The notes beneath the pieces were generated by a model. The model was not told where the DNA came from. It was given only the letters and a program-made list of their open reading frames with translations, and searched no databases. From Candidatus Accumulibacter aalborgensis (GTDB lineage Bacteria > Pseudomonadota > Gammaproteobacteria > Burkholderiales > Rhodocyclaceae), in NCBI RefSeq assembly GCF_900089955.1, contig NZ_FLQX01000111.1:92106-156105 (forward strand): 64,000 bases of DNA. The letters run 5' to 3'. The first letter of the stretch is position 1, and the number at the start of each line of letters is the position of its first letter. Both the position numbers and the translations under genes were made by a program. Positions 44,280 to 56,050 of this stretch are shown one piece after another.

Positions 44280-47135
44280 ATGACCGCCGATGCCTTAGTC
44301 TCCCAGCACTCCTCGGCAGCCGCCAAGATCGCCCTCTTCCGGTCTCTCTTCCGCGGCAGGGACGACGTCTATCCACGCCGTTTCGAAAGCCGCAGGACCG
44401 GCAAATCAGGTTACAGCCCCGCCTGCGCCAACGAGTGGGTCCGCGGGCTGTGCGCCAAGCCGGCGGTCCGGTGCTCGGACTGCCCGAACCGGCGATTCCT
44501 GGTGCTGACCGACGAAACCATACGCCAGCATCTTGCCGGCCAGGACGAAACCGGCAGCGATTTCGTCATCGGCGTCTATCCGATGCTGCTCGACGAGACC
44601 TGCTTCTTTCTCGCCGTGGACTTCGACAAGCAAAGCTGGCACGACGACGTCAAGGCCGTTCGCGAAACCTGCCGGCAAATGGGGCTGCCGGCGGCGGTCG
44701 AACGATCCCGATCGGGCAACGGCGGCCACCTCTGGCTGTTCTTCGCCGAGGCCCTGCCGGCCATCCTGGCGCGGAAACTGGGCGCGCACATGCTCACCGA
44801 AACGATGGACCGGCGGCCGGACATCGGGCTGGATTCCTACGACCGCTTCTTTCCGAACCAGAATACCTTGCCCAGGGGCGGTTTCGGCAACCTGATCGCC
44901 TTGCCGCTGCAAAAGCGCGCGCGGGAACGCGACGCCAGCGTGTTCATCGACGATGGTTTGCTCGCCTTCCCGGATCAGTGGGCGTTTCTCTCGGCGATGC
45001 AGAAGATCGGCCGCGCCGAAGTGGAGCGAATTGTCTGCGCCGCGGAGCTGCGAGGTCGCATCGTCGGCGTTCGCTTTCCCTTGCTGGGCGAGGACGAAGG
45101 AGCAGAGGAACCATGGGCTGTGCCACCTTCTCGCCGCCGGGTCGAATCTCCCATCGTCGGACCCCTTCCCCAGCGTCTGGAACTGATCGTCGCCAACGAG
45201 ATTTACCTTGCCAGGGAGGCGCTGCCCGCGGCGCTGCGCAATCGCCTGCTACGATTGGCGGCGTTCCAGAATCCCGAGTTCTACCAGGCACAGGCAATGC
45301 GCTTGCCAACCTTCGGCAAGCCACGGATCATCTCCTGCGCCGAGGACCATCCGCTGCACATCGGTCTGCCGCGCGGCTGCCTGGACGAGATCCTGGGCCT
45401 GCTCACCGGCCTCGGCATCGAGTGCGTGCTGCGCGACGAGCGCCACACCGGCGCACCGCTGAACGTCTCGTTCCACGGCACCTTGCGCCCCGAACAGCAG
45501 GTCGCCATCGACGCGCTGGTCAAACACGATCAGGGCGTTCTCGCGGCGACCACCGCTTTCGGCAAGACCGTCGTCGCGGCGTGGCTGATCGCCAGGCGCG
45601 GCGTCAGCACGCTGGTCCTCGTGCACCGCCAGCAACTGATGGAGCAGTGGGTCGAAAGATTGTCGACCTTCCTGGAATTGCCGGCCAGCGCGATCGGCCG
45701 CATCGGCGGCGGCCGAAAAAAGCCCAACGGGACGCTGGACGTGGCGCTGATCCAGAGTCTCGTCCGCCGGGGCGTGGTCGATGACCGCGTCGGCGAGTAC
45801 GGCCATCTCGTCGTGGACGAGTGCCATCACCTGCCAGCAGCGAGCTTCGCAGAACTCGCCCGGCGGGCGAAGGCCCGCTATGTCCTCGGCCTGTCGGCGA
45901 CCGTGACCCGGAAAGACGGCCACCAGCCGATCATCTTCATGCAGTGCGGACCGGTTCGCCATCGCGTCAGTGCGCGCCAACAGGCCGCCGAGAGGCCTTT
46001 CACGCACAGCGTCTGGGTGCGCCCGACGGCGTTTCGGCAAACGGCTGCCGCCGACCCCGACCTGCGACTCCAGTTCCACGATCTTTATCAGGAGCTGATC
46101 GCCGACGAGAGCCGTAATCGCCGGATCGCCGACGATGTGATCGAGGCCGTGCGCCAGGGACGTTCGCCGGTCGTGCTGACCGAGCGAACCGACCATCTTG
46201 AAAAACTGGCGCAACGACTGTCGCCGTTGGCACGCCACCTTGTCGTTCTGCGCGGCGGCATGGGCCGGAGGCCACTGAAAGAGGCGCTCGCGCAACTGGC
46301 AAGCATCCCGGAGAGCGAAGAACGCGTCGTGCTGGCGACGGGCAGCTACCTCGGCGAGGGATTCGACGACGCCCGGCTGGACACCCTGTTCCTGACCCTG
46401 CCGGTTTCCTGGCGTGGGACCATTGCCCAGTATGCCGGCCGCCTGCATCGCCTGCATGACGGCAAGCGGGACGTGCGCATCTACGATTATGCCGACTTGA
46501 ATGCGCCCATGCTGGCGCGCATGTTCGACCGGCGCTGCGCCGGCTACCAGGCGATGGGTTACACGATTCTGCTGCCGGCCAGCGCGCTGCCGGGCTGGCC
46601 GCCCGAAGTGCCGCTGCCGGTCGAACCGGAATGGAAGCGCGATTATGCCGCCAGCGTTCAGCGCCTGCTTCGTGACGGCGTCGACCTACCCTTGGGCCAG
46701 TTGTTCTTTCACGCCACGGGCGCTCCCGAGGCCGGGGCGCAAGGTGCGGATCGGGCGCGCAGCGCAAGCGAAGCCTTCCTCTACCGTCGGCTGGAAACGC
46801 TTCCCGCCACCGCCGGAAAGTTCCAGCTCAACGCCGAGTTGCCGATTCCGTTCGACGGGCGTGGTGGCATGGAGGTCGATCTACTCTCGGTGCACGCGAG
46901 GGTGGCGGTCGAACTGGACGGTGGGCAACACCTGACCGACCCCGCAGCCTATCGCCGCGACCGGCGCAAGGATGCGCTATTGCAGGAGAACGGCTATTTC
47001 GTATTGCGCTTTCTCGCCGAGGATGTCGGCAAGCATCTCGACGAGATCCTCGACACCCTCCTTCGCACGCTGGCCCATCGGCAACGGGAGATGCTCGGCG
47101 AAGCCGATCGTGCGGGAAAAGCGATAGTTCCGTAG
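44280..47135 (+). CDS. TOTE-type primase/SF2 helicase/DUF559-like nuclease protein
   Basis: This 951-residue multidomain protein begins with an archaeo-eukaryotic primase module: a Cys cluster (CANEWVRGLCAKPAVRCSDC), the catalytic VDFD in ETCFFLAVDFDKQSW and a motif RSGNGGHLWLFF. Next comes an SF2 helicase with LAATTAFGKTVVAAW (~420), VVDECHHLPA (~512), LGLSATVTRKDG and QYAGRLHRLHDG. The last ~110 residues form a restriction-endonuclease-like DUF559/Vsr-type domain (GGMEVDLLSVHARVAVELDG). The first two modules match proteins described as TOTE conflict-system primases, thought to act in anti-invader defence. The start at 44280 avoids a repeat-containing upstream extension. Confidence 0.85.
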   Translation: MTADALVSQHSSAAAKIALFRSLFRGRDDVYPRRFESRRTGKSGYSPACANEWVRGLCAKPAVRCSDCPNRRFLVLTDETIRQHLAGQDETGSDFVIGVYPMLLDETCFFLAVDFDKQSWHDDVKAVRETCRQMGLPAAVERSRSGNGGHLWLFFAEALPAILARKLGAHMLTETMDRRPDIGLDSYDRFFPNQNTLPRGGFGNLIALPLQKRARERDASVFIDDGLLAFPDQWAFLSAMQKIGRAEVERIVCAAELRGRIVGVRFPLLGEDEGAEEPWAVPPSRRRVESPIVGPLPQRLELIVANEIYLAREALPAALRNRLLRLAAFQNPEFYQAQAMRLPTFGKPRIISCAEDHPLHIGLPRGCLDEILGLLTGLGIECVLRDERHTGAPLNVSFHGTLRPEQQVAIDALVKHDQGVLAATTAFGKTVVAAWLIARRGVSTLVLVHRQQLMEQWVERLSTFLELPASAIGRIGGGRKKPNGTLDVALIQSLVRRGVVDDRVGEYGHLVVDECHHLPAASFAELARRAKARYVLGLSATVTRKDGHQPIIFMQCGPVRHRVSARQQAAERPFTHSVWVRPTAFRQTAAADPDLRLQFHDLYQELIADESRNRRIADDVIEAVRQGRSPVVLTERTDHLEKLAQRLSPLARHLVVLRGGMGRRPLKEALAQLASIPESEERVVLATGSYLGEGFDDARLDTLFLTLPVSWRGTIAQYAGRLHRLHDGKRDVRIYDYADLNAPMLARMFDRRCAGYQAMGYTILLPASALPGWPPEVPLPVEPEWKRDYAASVQRLLRDGVDLPLGQLFFHATGAPEAGAQGADRARSASEAFLYRRLETLPATAGKFQLNAELPIPFDGRGGMEVDLLSVHARVAVELDGGQHLTDPAAYRRDRRKDALLQENGYFVLRFLAEDVGKHLDEILDTLLRTLAHRQREMLGEADRAGKAIVP

Positions 47136-47136
47136 G

Positions 47137-47202
47137 TTGAGGTGATGAAGGAACCCCAAGGCCATCGCACGGTGGAATGTTGGGGTTCGTTCCTCACCCC
47201 AA
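47137..47202. repeat. Palindromic dispersed repeat, family A inverted pair (copy A4)
   Basis: A reversed unit (47137-47159, TTGAGGTGATGAAGGAACCC...) and a forward unit (47180-47202, TTGGGGTTCGTTCCTCACCC...), 20 bases apart, immediately after the TOTE-like gene. Confidence 0.8.
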
Positions 47203-47280
47203 CGATGCTGTTGGTCGAGATCGGCGACAACATGGACGCTTACGACGAGGCCACACTTGGACGCCACGCGACGGACGTAG

Positions 47281-47299
47281 AAAAACCGCCTTCGGCGGT
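47281..47299 (-). terminator. Terminator of the DUF1640 gene
   Basis: On the minus strand ACCGCC-GAA-GGCGGT is followed by five T residues (47281-47285), 93 bases downstream of the DUF1640 stop codon. Confidence 0.7.
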
Positions 47300-47391
47300 G
47301 TCCGCCCTATCTCCGGGATGCCAATCCCGTATCGCTGATGTGCAGCGCCGGTCGGGAATTACCGGAAGCTCAGTCGGTTGTCAAGAAGCGA

Positions 47392-47652
47392 TCAGAAGAA
47401 CTGCTTGGCGAAGTTGGCCAGGGCGATGGCGATCAAGATGCCCAGCATCCAGGTAAGCTTGTCGAACTTGGCGTCCACCAAGGCAAACCTGTTCTCCATT
47501 CGCAATTCCAAGCGCTCGATGTCGTGCTTGGTCGCCAGCTCGGTATGTGACTTGACAATGGTCCGTACGACAGCATCGGCTTGCTCGGCGGGCATGCCGG
47601 CGGCCCGCAGTTCCTGGACAAGCTCTTGGGTGTCGAAGGTGATCGTGCTCAT
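47392..47652 (-). CDS. DUF1640 coiled-coil membrane protein
   Basis: This 86-residue protein has an amphipathic N-terminal region (ITFDTQELVQELRAAGMPAE), a coiled coil (HDIERLELRMENRFALVDAK) and one C-terminal membrane helix (LTWMLGILIAIALANFAKQF), the layout of DUF1640/CCDC90-like proteins. In mitochondria relatives regulate calcium uptake; bacterial roles are unknown. Often found near restriction or toxin genes. Confidence 0.8.
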   Translation of the reverse strand: MSTITFDTQELVQELRAAGMPAEQADAVVRTIVKSHTELATKHDIERLELRMENRFALVDAKFDKLTWMLGILIAIALANFAKQFF

Positions 47653-47805
47653 GGCCGAAAGTATGGTCCACCGCCGCGCAAAGGGTCAAGTCGTGCCCCG
47701 ATTCCGGCGCGAAAAGCGGTTACCCGCTCCATGGATTTGTCATTTTCCAGGCGGAATATATTCCATTTGTCTGTGTGGTATGCGCTTGCAACTCATTGAT
47801 TCATA

Positions 47806-48010
47806 ATGCGCAGAACGGTGAATTTTATACCCCCTCAGGCGTCTGAATTGCGGTTTATGGCATTGCTTTTCAATGAGCAATCGGCGGCATATGGAGTTCT
47901 CGCAGCGACCACCGTTTTCGGCAAGACTGTCATCGCCGCGTGGCTGATCGCCAGGCGAGGCGTCAGCACGCTGGTCCTCGTGCACCGCCCGCAACTGATG
48001 GAGCAGTTCC
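47806..48010 (+). pseudogene. Helicase fragment related to the TOTE-like gene
   Basis: The frame encodes GVLAATTVFGKTVIAAWLIA then RRGVSTLVLVHRPQLMEQ, matching the Walker A region (~residues 418-458) of the intact protein at 44280. By eye the DNA from ~47893 to 48006 is about 92% identical to the intact gene (~9 differences in ~115 bases). The 5' portion (~47806-47892) is much less similar and more AT-rich, and the 3' end stops at a family A repeat pair. It is a relic, not a working gene. Confidence 0.75.
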
Positions 48011-48011
48011 G

Positions 48012-48079
48012 TTGGGGTGACGAAGGAACCCCAACGTCAATCCCGGCGCTGAAATGTTGGGGTTCGTTCCTCACCCCAA
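48012..48079. repeat. Palindromic dispersed repeat, family A inverted pair (copy A5)
   Basis: A reversed unit (48012-48034, TTGGGGTGACGAAGGAACCC...) and a forward unit (48057-48079, TTGGGGTTCGTTCCTCACCC...), 22 bases apart. They form the boundary between the helicase fragment and the PemK fragment. Confidence 0.85.
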
Positions 48080-48080
48080 C

Positions 48081-48236
48081 CTACGACGGTTGTAGCCGTT
48101 TGTTTTTCAGATTCAGCCGATGACCTGCGCGATGGTCTCTCGCAACGTGTGCAATTACGGCGGGCCGCTTCTTCGCGCCCGACTGGTCGGTGAACGGGAA
48201 CGGCACCAACACCACATTTCCGAAGGAATGGGCCAT
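48081..48236 (-). pseudogene. Truncated PemK/MazF-like toxin
   Basis: The minus strand, 34 bases after trpE, has a TTGGAGG site, an ATG and the start of a PemK/MazF toxin (MAHSFGNVVLVPFPFTDQSG then AKKRPAVI). The match ends after ~30 residues, and the frame runs into a family A repeat. No antitoxin remains. The catalytic C-terminal part is gone. Confidence 0.7.
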
Positions 48237-48270
48237 CGTCACATCCTCCAACGTCGTGGATCGTAACAAC

Positions 48271-49743
48271 TCACCAGCGGGTGTCGAGCCCCTGTTCGGC
48301 AAGTTCGGCGGCGCGCAGGACGGCGCGGGCCTTGTTCTCGGTTTCCTGCCATTCGGAAGACGGGTCAGAATCGGCGACGATGCCGGCGCCGGCCTGCACG
48401 TGCAGCAGCCCGTCCTTGACGATCGCCGTACGAATGGCAATGGCCAGATCCATGTCGCCATTGAAACCGAGGTAGCCAACGGCACCGGCGTAAATTCCGC
48501 GCTTGACGGGTTCGAGTTCGTCGATGATTTCCATCGCCCTGACCTTTGCCGCGCCGGAGACGGTGCCTGCCGGGAAAGTGGCCCTGAGCACGTCGAGCGC
48601 CGCCAACTCGGGACGCAGTCTGGCCTCGACGTTCGAGACGATGTGCATCACGTGCGAGTAGCGTTCGACGATCATGTTTTCGGTCAGCTTGATGCTGCCG
48701 ACGCGGGCGACGCGGCCGGCGTCGTTGCGACCGAGGTCGAGGAGTTGCACATGTTCGGCGCGCTCCTTTTCGTCGGCCAGCAACTCGGCGGCGAGCGCCT
48801 GATCCTCTTCGAATGAAACGCCGCGCCGGCGGGTGCCGGCGATCGGCCGGACGGTCACGATGTCGCCTTCGAGACGGACGAGGATTTCCGGCGAAGCGCC
48901 GACGACGTGGAAGTCCTCGAAGTCGAAGTAGAACATGTACGGCGACGGATTGAGCGAGCGCAGCGATCGGTACAGGGCCATCGGGCTGGCGCCGAGCGGT
49001 TTGCTCATGCGCTGCGAGAGGACGACCTGCATGATGTCGCCCTCGGTGATGTAGCGCTTGGCCCTGATCACCGCCTGCTTGAATTGCGCCTCACCAAACA
49101 TCGAGACCGCCGGCTGCGACGATTGCGGTATCTCGGGGGGGATGCGGACCGGCTCGCGCAAGCGGGAGAGCAGATCCTTGAGCCTCGCCTGTGCTTTCTG
49201 GTAGGCACCGGGAACCCCTGGCTCGGCGTAGACGACCAGTATCAGCTTGCCCGACAGGTTGTCTACGACGGCGATCTCCTCCGAAAGCAGCAGAACGATG
49301 TCGGGAATTCCCAGGTCGTCGGGTTTCTGTGAGCGCGTCAGCCGGGTTTCGATGTAGCGGACGGTGTCGTAGCCGAAGCAGCCGACCAGACCGCCGCAGA
49401 AGCGCGGCAGGCCGGTGGTCGGAGCGGCGCGAAAGCGCTTCATGTACTTGCCGATGAAGTCGAGCGGGTTGGTGTCGTCTTCACGTTCGGCAATGCGATT
49501 GCCGTTGAGCACCAGCACCTGATGCGCATTGACGACGATCCGCGTCGGGCTGGCCAGACCGATGATCGAGTAACGGCCAAAGCGCTCGCCGCCGTGTACC
49601 GATTCGAGCAGGTAGGTATACGGGCCGTTGGCCAGTTTGAGGTAGATCGATAGCGGCGTGTCTAGGTCGGCGAAGGTTTCCAGCGTCACCGGAATGCGGT
49701 TGTAGCCTTCGGCGGCCAGGCGATTGAAATAGGCTTCGCTCAT
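48271..49743 (-). CDS. trpE: Anthranilate synthase component I (TrpE)
   Basis: This 490-residue subunit converts chorismate to anthranilate with ammonia from TrpG. The N-terminal feedback domain (NRIPVTLETFADLDTPLSIY, then LLESVHGGERFGRYSIIG) is followed by the chorismate-binding domain with GDIMQVVLSQRMSKPLGASP, RPIAGTRRRG, DLGRNDAGRVARVGS, SGAAKVRAMEIIDELEPVKR and GAVGYLGFNGDMDLAIAIRT. Coupled by ATGA to gph. The gene usually downstream (trpG) is not present; fragments and accessory genes follow instead. Confidence 0.95.
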   Translation of the reverse strand: MSEAYFNRLAAEGYNRIPVTLETFADLDTPLSIYLKLANGPYTYLLESVHGGERFGRYSIIGLASPTRIVVNAHQVLVLNGNRIAEREDDTNPLDFIGKYMKRFRAAPTTGLPRFCGGLVGCFGYDTVRYIETRLTRSQKPDDLGIPDIVLLLSEEIAVVDNLSGKLILVVYAEPGVPGAYQKAQARLKDLLSRLREPVRIPPEIPQSSQPAVSMFGEAQFKQAVIRAKRYITEGDIMQVVLSQRMSKPLGASPMALYRSLRSLNPSPYMFYFDFEDFHVVGASPEILVRLEGDIVTVRPIAGTRRRGVSFEEDQALAAELLADEKERAEHVQLLDLGRNDAGRVARVGSIKLTENMIVERYSHVMHIVSNVEARLRPELAALDVLRATFPAGTVSGAAKVRAMEIIDELEPVKRGIYAGAVGYLGFNGDMDLAIAIRTAIVKDGLLHVQAGAGIVADSDPSSEWQETENKARAVLRAAELAEQGLDTRW

Positions 49744-50477
49744 CGAGTGCAGTCTGCTGTGGTGGGGCGCGTGGAGGCGTGAACCACGTGCCGAGCGGCT
49801 TCGGCGAGGGTCGGAACGACGCCGTCGCAGGCCAGTTCGCGAACGTCGCGCCCTTCGTTGTAGCCGTAGGGCACCAGAAAAACGTGGCAGCCGGCCGACC
49901 GCCCGGCATGGAAGTCGTGCACCGAATCGCCGATCATCAGGACGTCGGCAGGCGAGACGGCGAGGCGGCCGCTGGCCCACAGCAGCGGCATCGGGTCAGG
50001 CTTGGGACGCGGCAGCACGTCGCCACTGACGATGACGTCGAAAAAGGGCGTCAGACCAGTACGCTGCAGCAGCGGCAAGGTGAACACCTCGGCCTTGTTG
50101 GTAATCACGCCGAGTGGCAAGTCGAGACCCTTGAAGGCTTCCAGCCCTTCGAGGACGCCGGGAAAAAGGGCGGCATGGCGACCGTTCTCACGGGTGTAAT
50201 GATGCCTGAAGCTGGCCAGCGCGTCCGCCGGCGGTGGCGTACCATCATCGGCCGCGGCCATCGCCCCGGCGAGCACGCGCTTGACCAGATTAGCGATACC
50301 GCGCCCGACATAGCTGCGAATCGCTTCCACGCTGACCTCGCTGCGACCGAGGTCACACAGCATGGCATTCGCCGCCGCATGCAGGTCGAGAACGGTGTCG
50401 AGCAGGGTGCCGTCCAGATCGATCAGGACGGCGCGCACGGCGAGCGACTGGGGAGTCACGCTGATCCCGGCAGACAT
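49740..50477 (-). CDS. gph: Phosphoglycolate phosphatase
   Basis: This 245-residue HAD-superfamily hydrolase has motif I in AVLIDLDGTLLDTVLD, GVITNKAEVFTLPLLQ for motif II, and SGDVLPRPKPDPMPL plus VLMIGDSVHDFHAGRSAG for motifs III and IV. Gph dephosphorylates 2-phosphoglycolate from DNA repair or oxygenation. The start overlaps the rpe stop by one base, and the stop overlaps trpE. Confidence 0.93.
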   Translation of the reverse strand: MSAGISVTPQSLAVRAVLIDLDGTLLDTVLDLHAAANAMLCDLGRSEVSVEAIRSYVGRGIANLVKRVLAGAMAAADDGTPPPADALASFRHHYTRENGRHAALFPGVLEGLEAFKGLDLPLGVITNKAEVFTLPLLQRTGLTPFFDVIVSGDVLPRPKPDPMPLLWASGRLAVSPADVLMIGDSVHDFHAGRSAGCHVFLVPYGYNEGRDVRELACDGVVPTLAEAARHVVHASTRPTTADCTR

Positions 50478-51187
50478 CAGGCGGCCCCCCGCAGACGTCC
50501 GGCTGCCGCCAACTCGGCGCGCAGCGCAGCGATCACCGTGTCGTAGCGATGGGCGTCACTCTGGCTGCCGGCGCTGAAGACGGCTGATCCGGCGACAAAA
50601 GCGTCGGCACCGGCACTCGCGATTTCAGCGATGTTGGCGACCTTGACGCCGCCGTCGACCTCCAGCCGGATACGGCGCCCGCTTTCGCGCTCGTAGAAGT
50701 CGATTCTGGCCCTGGCCGCCTTCAGCTTGGCCAGGGTCGAGGGAATGAACTTCTGCCCGCCAAAGCCCGGGTTGACGCTCATCAGGAGGACGATGTCCAG
50801 CTTGTCCATGACGTGGTCCATGTAGTCGAGCGGCGTCGCCGGGTTGAAGACCAGCCCCGCCTGGCAACCGTTCTCACGGATCAGCGCGAGCGTGCGGTCA
50901 ACGTGCTCCGAGGCTTCAGGGTGAAAGGTAATGATGTTGGCCCCTGCCCGGGCAAAGTCGGGAACGATGCGATCGACGGGCTTGACCATCAGATGCACGT
51001 CGATCGGCGCCTCGGTCAGTGGGCGGATGGCCTCGCAGACCAGCGGGCCGATGGTCAGATTGGGAACGTAATGGTTATCCATCACGTCGAAGTGAATCCA
51101 GTCCGCACCGGCGGCGATGACATTCACGACTTCGTCGCCGAGCCTGGCGAAATCGGCGGACAGGATGCTGGGAGCAATGACATGCAT
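50477..51187 (-). CDS. rpe: Ribulose-phosphate 3-epimerase
   Basis: This 236-residue TIM-barrel metalloenzyme interconverts ribulose-5-phosphate and xylulose-5-phosphate. Signatures: [56 protein letters not shown] and [20 protein letters not shown]. The first gene of the operon rpe-gph-trpE. The start is set at the MHVIAPS Met; an in-frame Met four codons upstream is less typical. Confidence 0.95.
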   Translation of the reverse strand: MHVIAPSILSADFARLGDEVVNVIAAGADWIHFDVMDNHYVPNLTIGPLVCEAIRPLTEAPIDVHLMVKPVDRIVPDFARAGANIITFHPEASEHVDRTLALIRENGCQAGLVFNPATPLDYMDHVMDKLDIVLLMSVNPGFGGQKFIPSTLAKLKAARARIDFYERESGRRIRLEVDGGVKVANIAEIASAGADAFVAGSAVFSAGSQSDAHRYDTVIAALRAELAAAGRLRGAA

Positions 51188-51391
51188 GGCAGGAACCACT
51201 GAAGAGGTGAGGGTTCATTCTACCGCGAAACGGCTTGCCGCCCTGGCGTGGCGCCTCGGTTTTTGAGCGGGCTTGCCGAGCGCATGCGGCGTCACCGGCG
51301 TCCCCGTGCCAACTCTTGCATGGCTCAGGCTTGCCAGTCTCTGCAGTTTAGTGTGCAATGCCGGTTCCGATAGTCCAGACATTGAGCAAAC

Positions 51392-51775
51392 ATGGCCGAC
51401 AGCAAGAGGTACGAGATCGCAGTCACCGCAGATCCGCAATACATCGCCGACCAGTCGGACCCCGTGACTGACCACTACGTTTTCGCGTACACGATGACCA
51501 TCGAGAACGTGGGTACCGTCGCGGCGCAGTTGATCTCGCGCCATTGGGTCATTACCGACGCCAGCGGCGAGGTGCAGGAGGTCCGTGGCCTGGGAGTCGT
51601 CGGCCGACAGCCGCTGCTGCAACCGGGCGAAAAGTTCAACTACACCAGCGGCTGCCAGCTTGACACGCCGGTCGGCACGATGCGCGGCAGTTACCAGATG
51701 ACGGCCGTCGATGGCAAACAGTTCGACGCGGAAATCCCCGAGTTCGCCCTCGCCGTGCCGCACGTCCTGCATTGA
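51392..51775 (+). CDS. apaG: ApaG
   Basis: This 127-residue ApaG-domain protein: YEIAVTADPQYIADQSDP, FAYTMTIENVGTVAAQLISR, HWVITDASGEVQEVRGLGVV and TPVGTMRGSYQMTAVDG. It folds as a fibronectin-III-like sandwich; linked to Co2+/Mg2+ resistance in enteric bacteria, biochemical role unclear. Divergent from rpe and convergent with argJ. Confidence 0.95.
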   Translation: MADSKRYEIAVTADPQYIADQSDPVTDHYVFAYTMTIENVGTVAAQLISRHWVITDASGEVQEVRGLGVVGRQPLLQPGEKFNYTSGCQLDTPVGTMRGSYQMTAVDGKQFDAEIPEFALAVPHVLH

Positions 51776-51785
51776 TGCCACGTTC

Positions 51786-53024
51786 CTAGCTGCGGTAATC
51801 GGCGTTGATCCTGACGTAATCGTAGGACAGGTCGCAGGTGTACACGGTCGCCTGAGCATCGCCTCGCCCGAGGCCGACGCGAACGCAGATCTCGGCTTCC
51901 TGCATGATGCTTGCGCCATCCTCCTCACGGTACGACGCTGCCCGGCCCCCGTTTTCGGCGACCAGGATCTCGCGGCCGGCGCTGGCCAGCCAGACGCTGA
52001 CTCGATCAACATCGAGGTCGTCGACGTCGGCGTAGCCGATGGCGGCCAGGATGCGGCCGAGGTTGGGGTCCGATGCGAAGAAAGCGGTTTTCACCAGCGG
52101 CGAGTGCGCGATGGCGTAGCTGACGCGCCGGCATTCCTCGCGTTCGCGGCCGCCTTCGACGGTCAGGGTGATGAACTTGCTGGCCCCTTCGCCGTCGCGA
52201 ACGATCGCCTGCGCCAGTTCCACGGCGACGGCGATCACTGCCTGGCGCAGCGTTTCGTAGCCGGCCGCGCTGGCGTCGCCCACTTCGACACCGGCCTGAC
52301 CGGTAGCGATCAGGATGAAGGAATCGTTGGTCGAGGTATCGCCGTCGACGGTGATACCGTTGAACGATTCGTCAGCCGCCTCACGCAGCAATTGTTGCAG
52401 GATGGGCGTACTGACGCCGGCGTCGGTGGCGATGAAGGCGAGCATCGTCGCCATGTTCGGCCGGATCATTCCGGCACCCTTGCTGATGCCGGTAACGGTG
52501 ACCATTGTGCCGGCGATCTCGACGCGCCGCGAGGCGGCTTTGGCAACCGTGTCGGTGGTCATGATCGCGTGCGCAGCGCTGTGCCAGTGGTCGGCGCCAA
52601 GGTCGGCGACGCAGGACGGCAGGCCGGCGATCAGCCGCTCGACCGGCAAGGGCTCGAGGATCACGCCGGTCGAGAACGGCAGCACCTGGCGGTCAGCGAT
52701 GCCCAGCAAGCGCCCGACCGCGGCACAGGTCTCGGTCGCCGCCAGCCACCCTTGCTCACCCGTTCCGGCATTGGCGACTCCGGTGTTGATCACCAGCGCC
52801 CGCATGTCGCTGCCTGATTCCAGGTGACGCCGGCAGACCTGCACGGGTGCCGCGCAGAAACGATTGGCAGTGAATACGCCCGCGACGCGAGAACCCGGTG
52901 CCAGGGCCAGCAGCGTCAGGTCGTTCCGATCCAGCTTGCGGATCGCCGCCTGGGCAACACCGAGGCGAACGCCGGCAACTGGCAACAGCAATTCGGCGGC
53001 GGGAGTACGGTAGTTAACGGGCAT
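51786..53024 (-). CDS. argJ: Glutamate N-acetyltransferase/amino-acid acetyltransferase ArgJ
   Basis: This 412-residue enzyme transfers acetyl between N-acetylornithine and glutamate in arginine synthesis. The autocleavage site with the nucleophilic Thr is in the [13 protein letters not shown] region (ending around TDAGVST). The conserved [20 protein letters not shown] follows. It starts 6 bases after the secA stop and probably shares its transcript. Confidence 0.95.
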   Translation of the reverse strand: MPVNYRTPAAELLLPVAGVRLGVAQAAIRKLDRNDLTLLALAPGSRVAGVFTANRFCAAPVQVCRRHLESGSDMRALVINTGVANAGTGEQGWLAATETCAAVGRLLGIADRQVLPFSTGVILEPLPVERLIAGLPSCVADLGADHWHSAAHAIMTTDTVAKAASRRVEIAGTMVTVTGISKGAGMIRPNMATMLAFIATDAGVSTPILQQLLREAADESFNGITVDGDTSTNDSFILIATGQAGVEVGDASAAGYETLRQAVIAVAVELAQAIVRDGEGASKFITLTVEGGREREECRRVSYAIAHSPLVKTAFFASDPNLGRILAAIGYADVDDLDVDRVSVWLASAGREILVAENGGRAASYREEDGASIMQEAEICVRVGLGRGDAQATVYTCDLSYDYVRINADYRS

Positions 53025-53030
53025 CGCCGG

Positions 53031-55745
<2,715 letters not shown>

Positions 55746-56050
55746 TCTGGGAACGGTAGAGGAAGTGGCAAAGTGAGCACATTGCGAAGTTGATGGTGCG
55801 ACTCGAACGAACAAGCCGAGTCGAATCCTTTCCGCCGTGACCCGGTAGACTGAGATGGCGCTCCGGAGCGGAACGCCGAGGCGGTAAAATGCCAGGATCG
55901 ACACTACCATGCGACGCGCGGCATGGATACTACCTTCAAGACTCGATTGACGCAATTCTGGCGTTACCGTGAGAGCCGCGCAAGCGCTTGTCAGTGAGGA
56001 AGCATCGGTGTTCTAATTCCCGCATTGCCACAGACAGGAGGAATCATAAA
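55746..56050. other. Intergenic region upstream of secA and the CBS gene
   Basis: No gene is seen. The divergent starts of secA and the CBS-domain protein imply two promoters here. A TTGACG at 55947 is a possible -35 element but lacks a good -10 partner. Nothing else was found. Confidence 0.4.
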
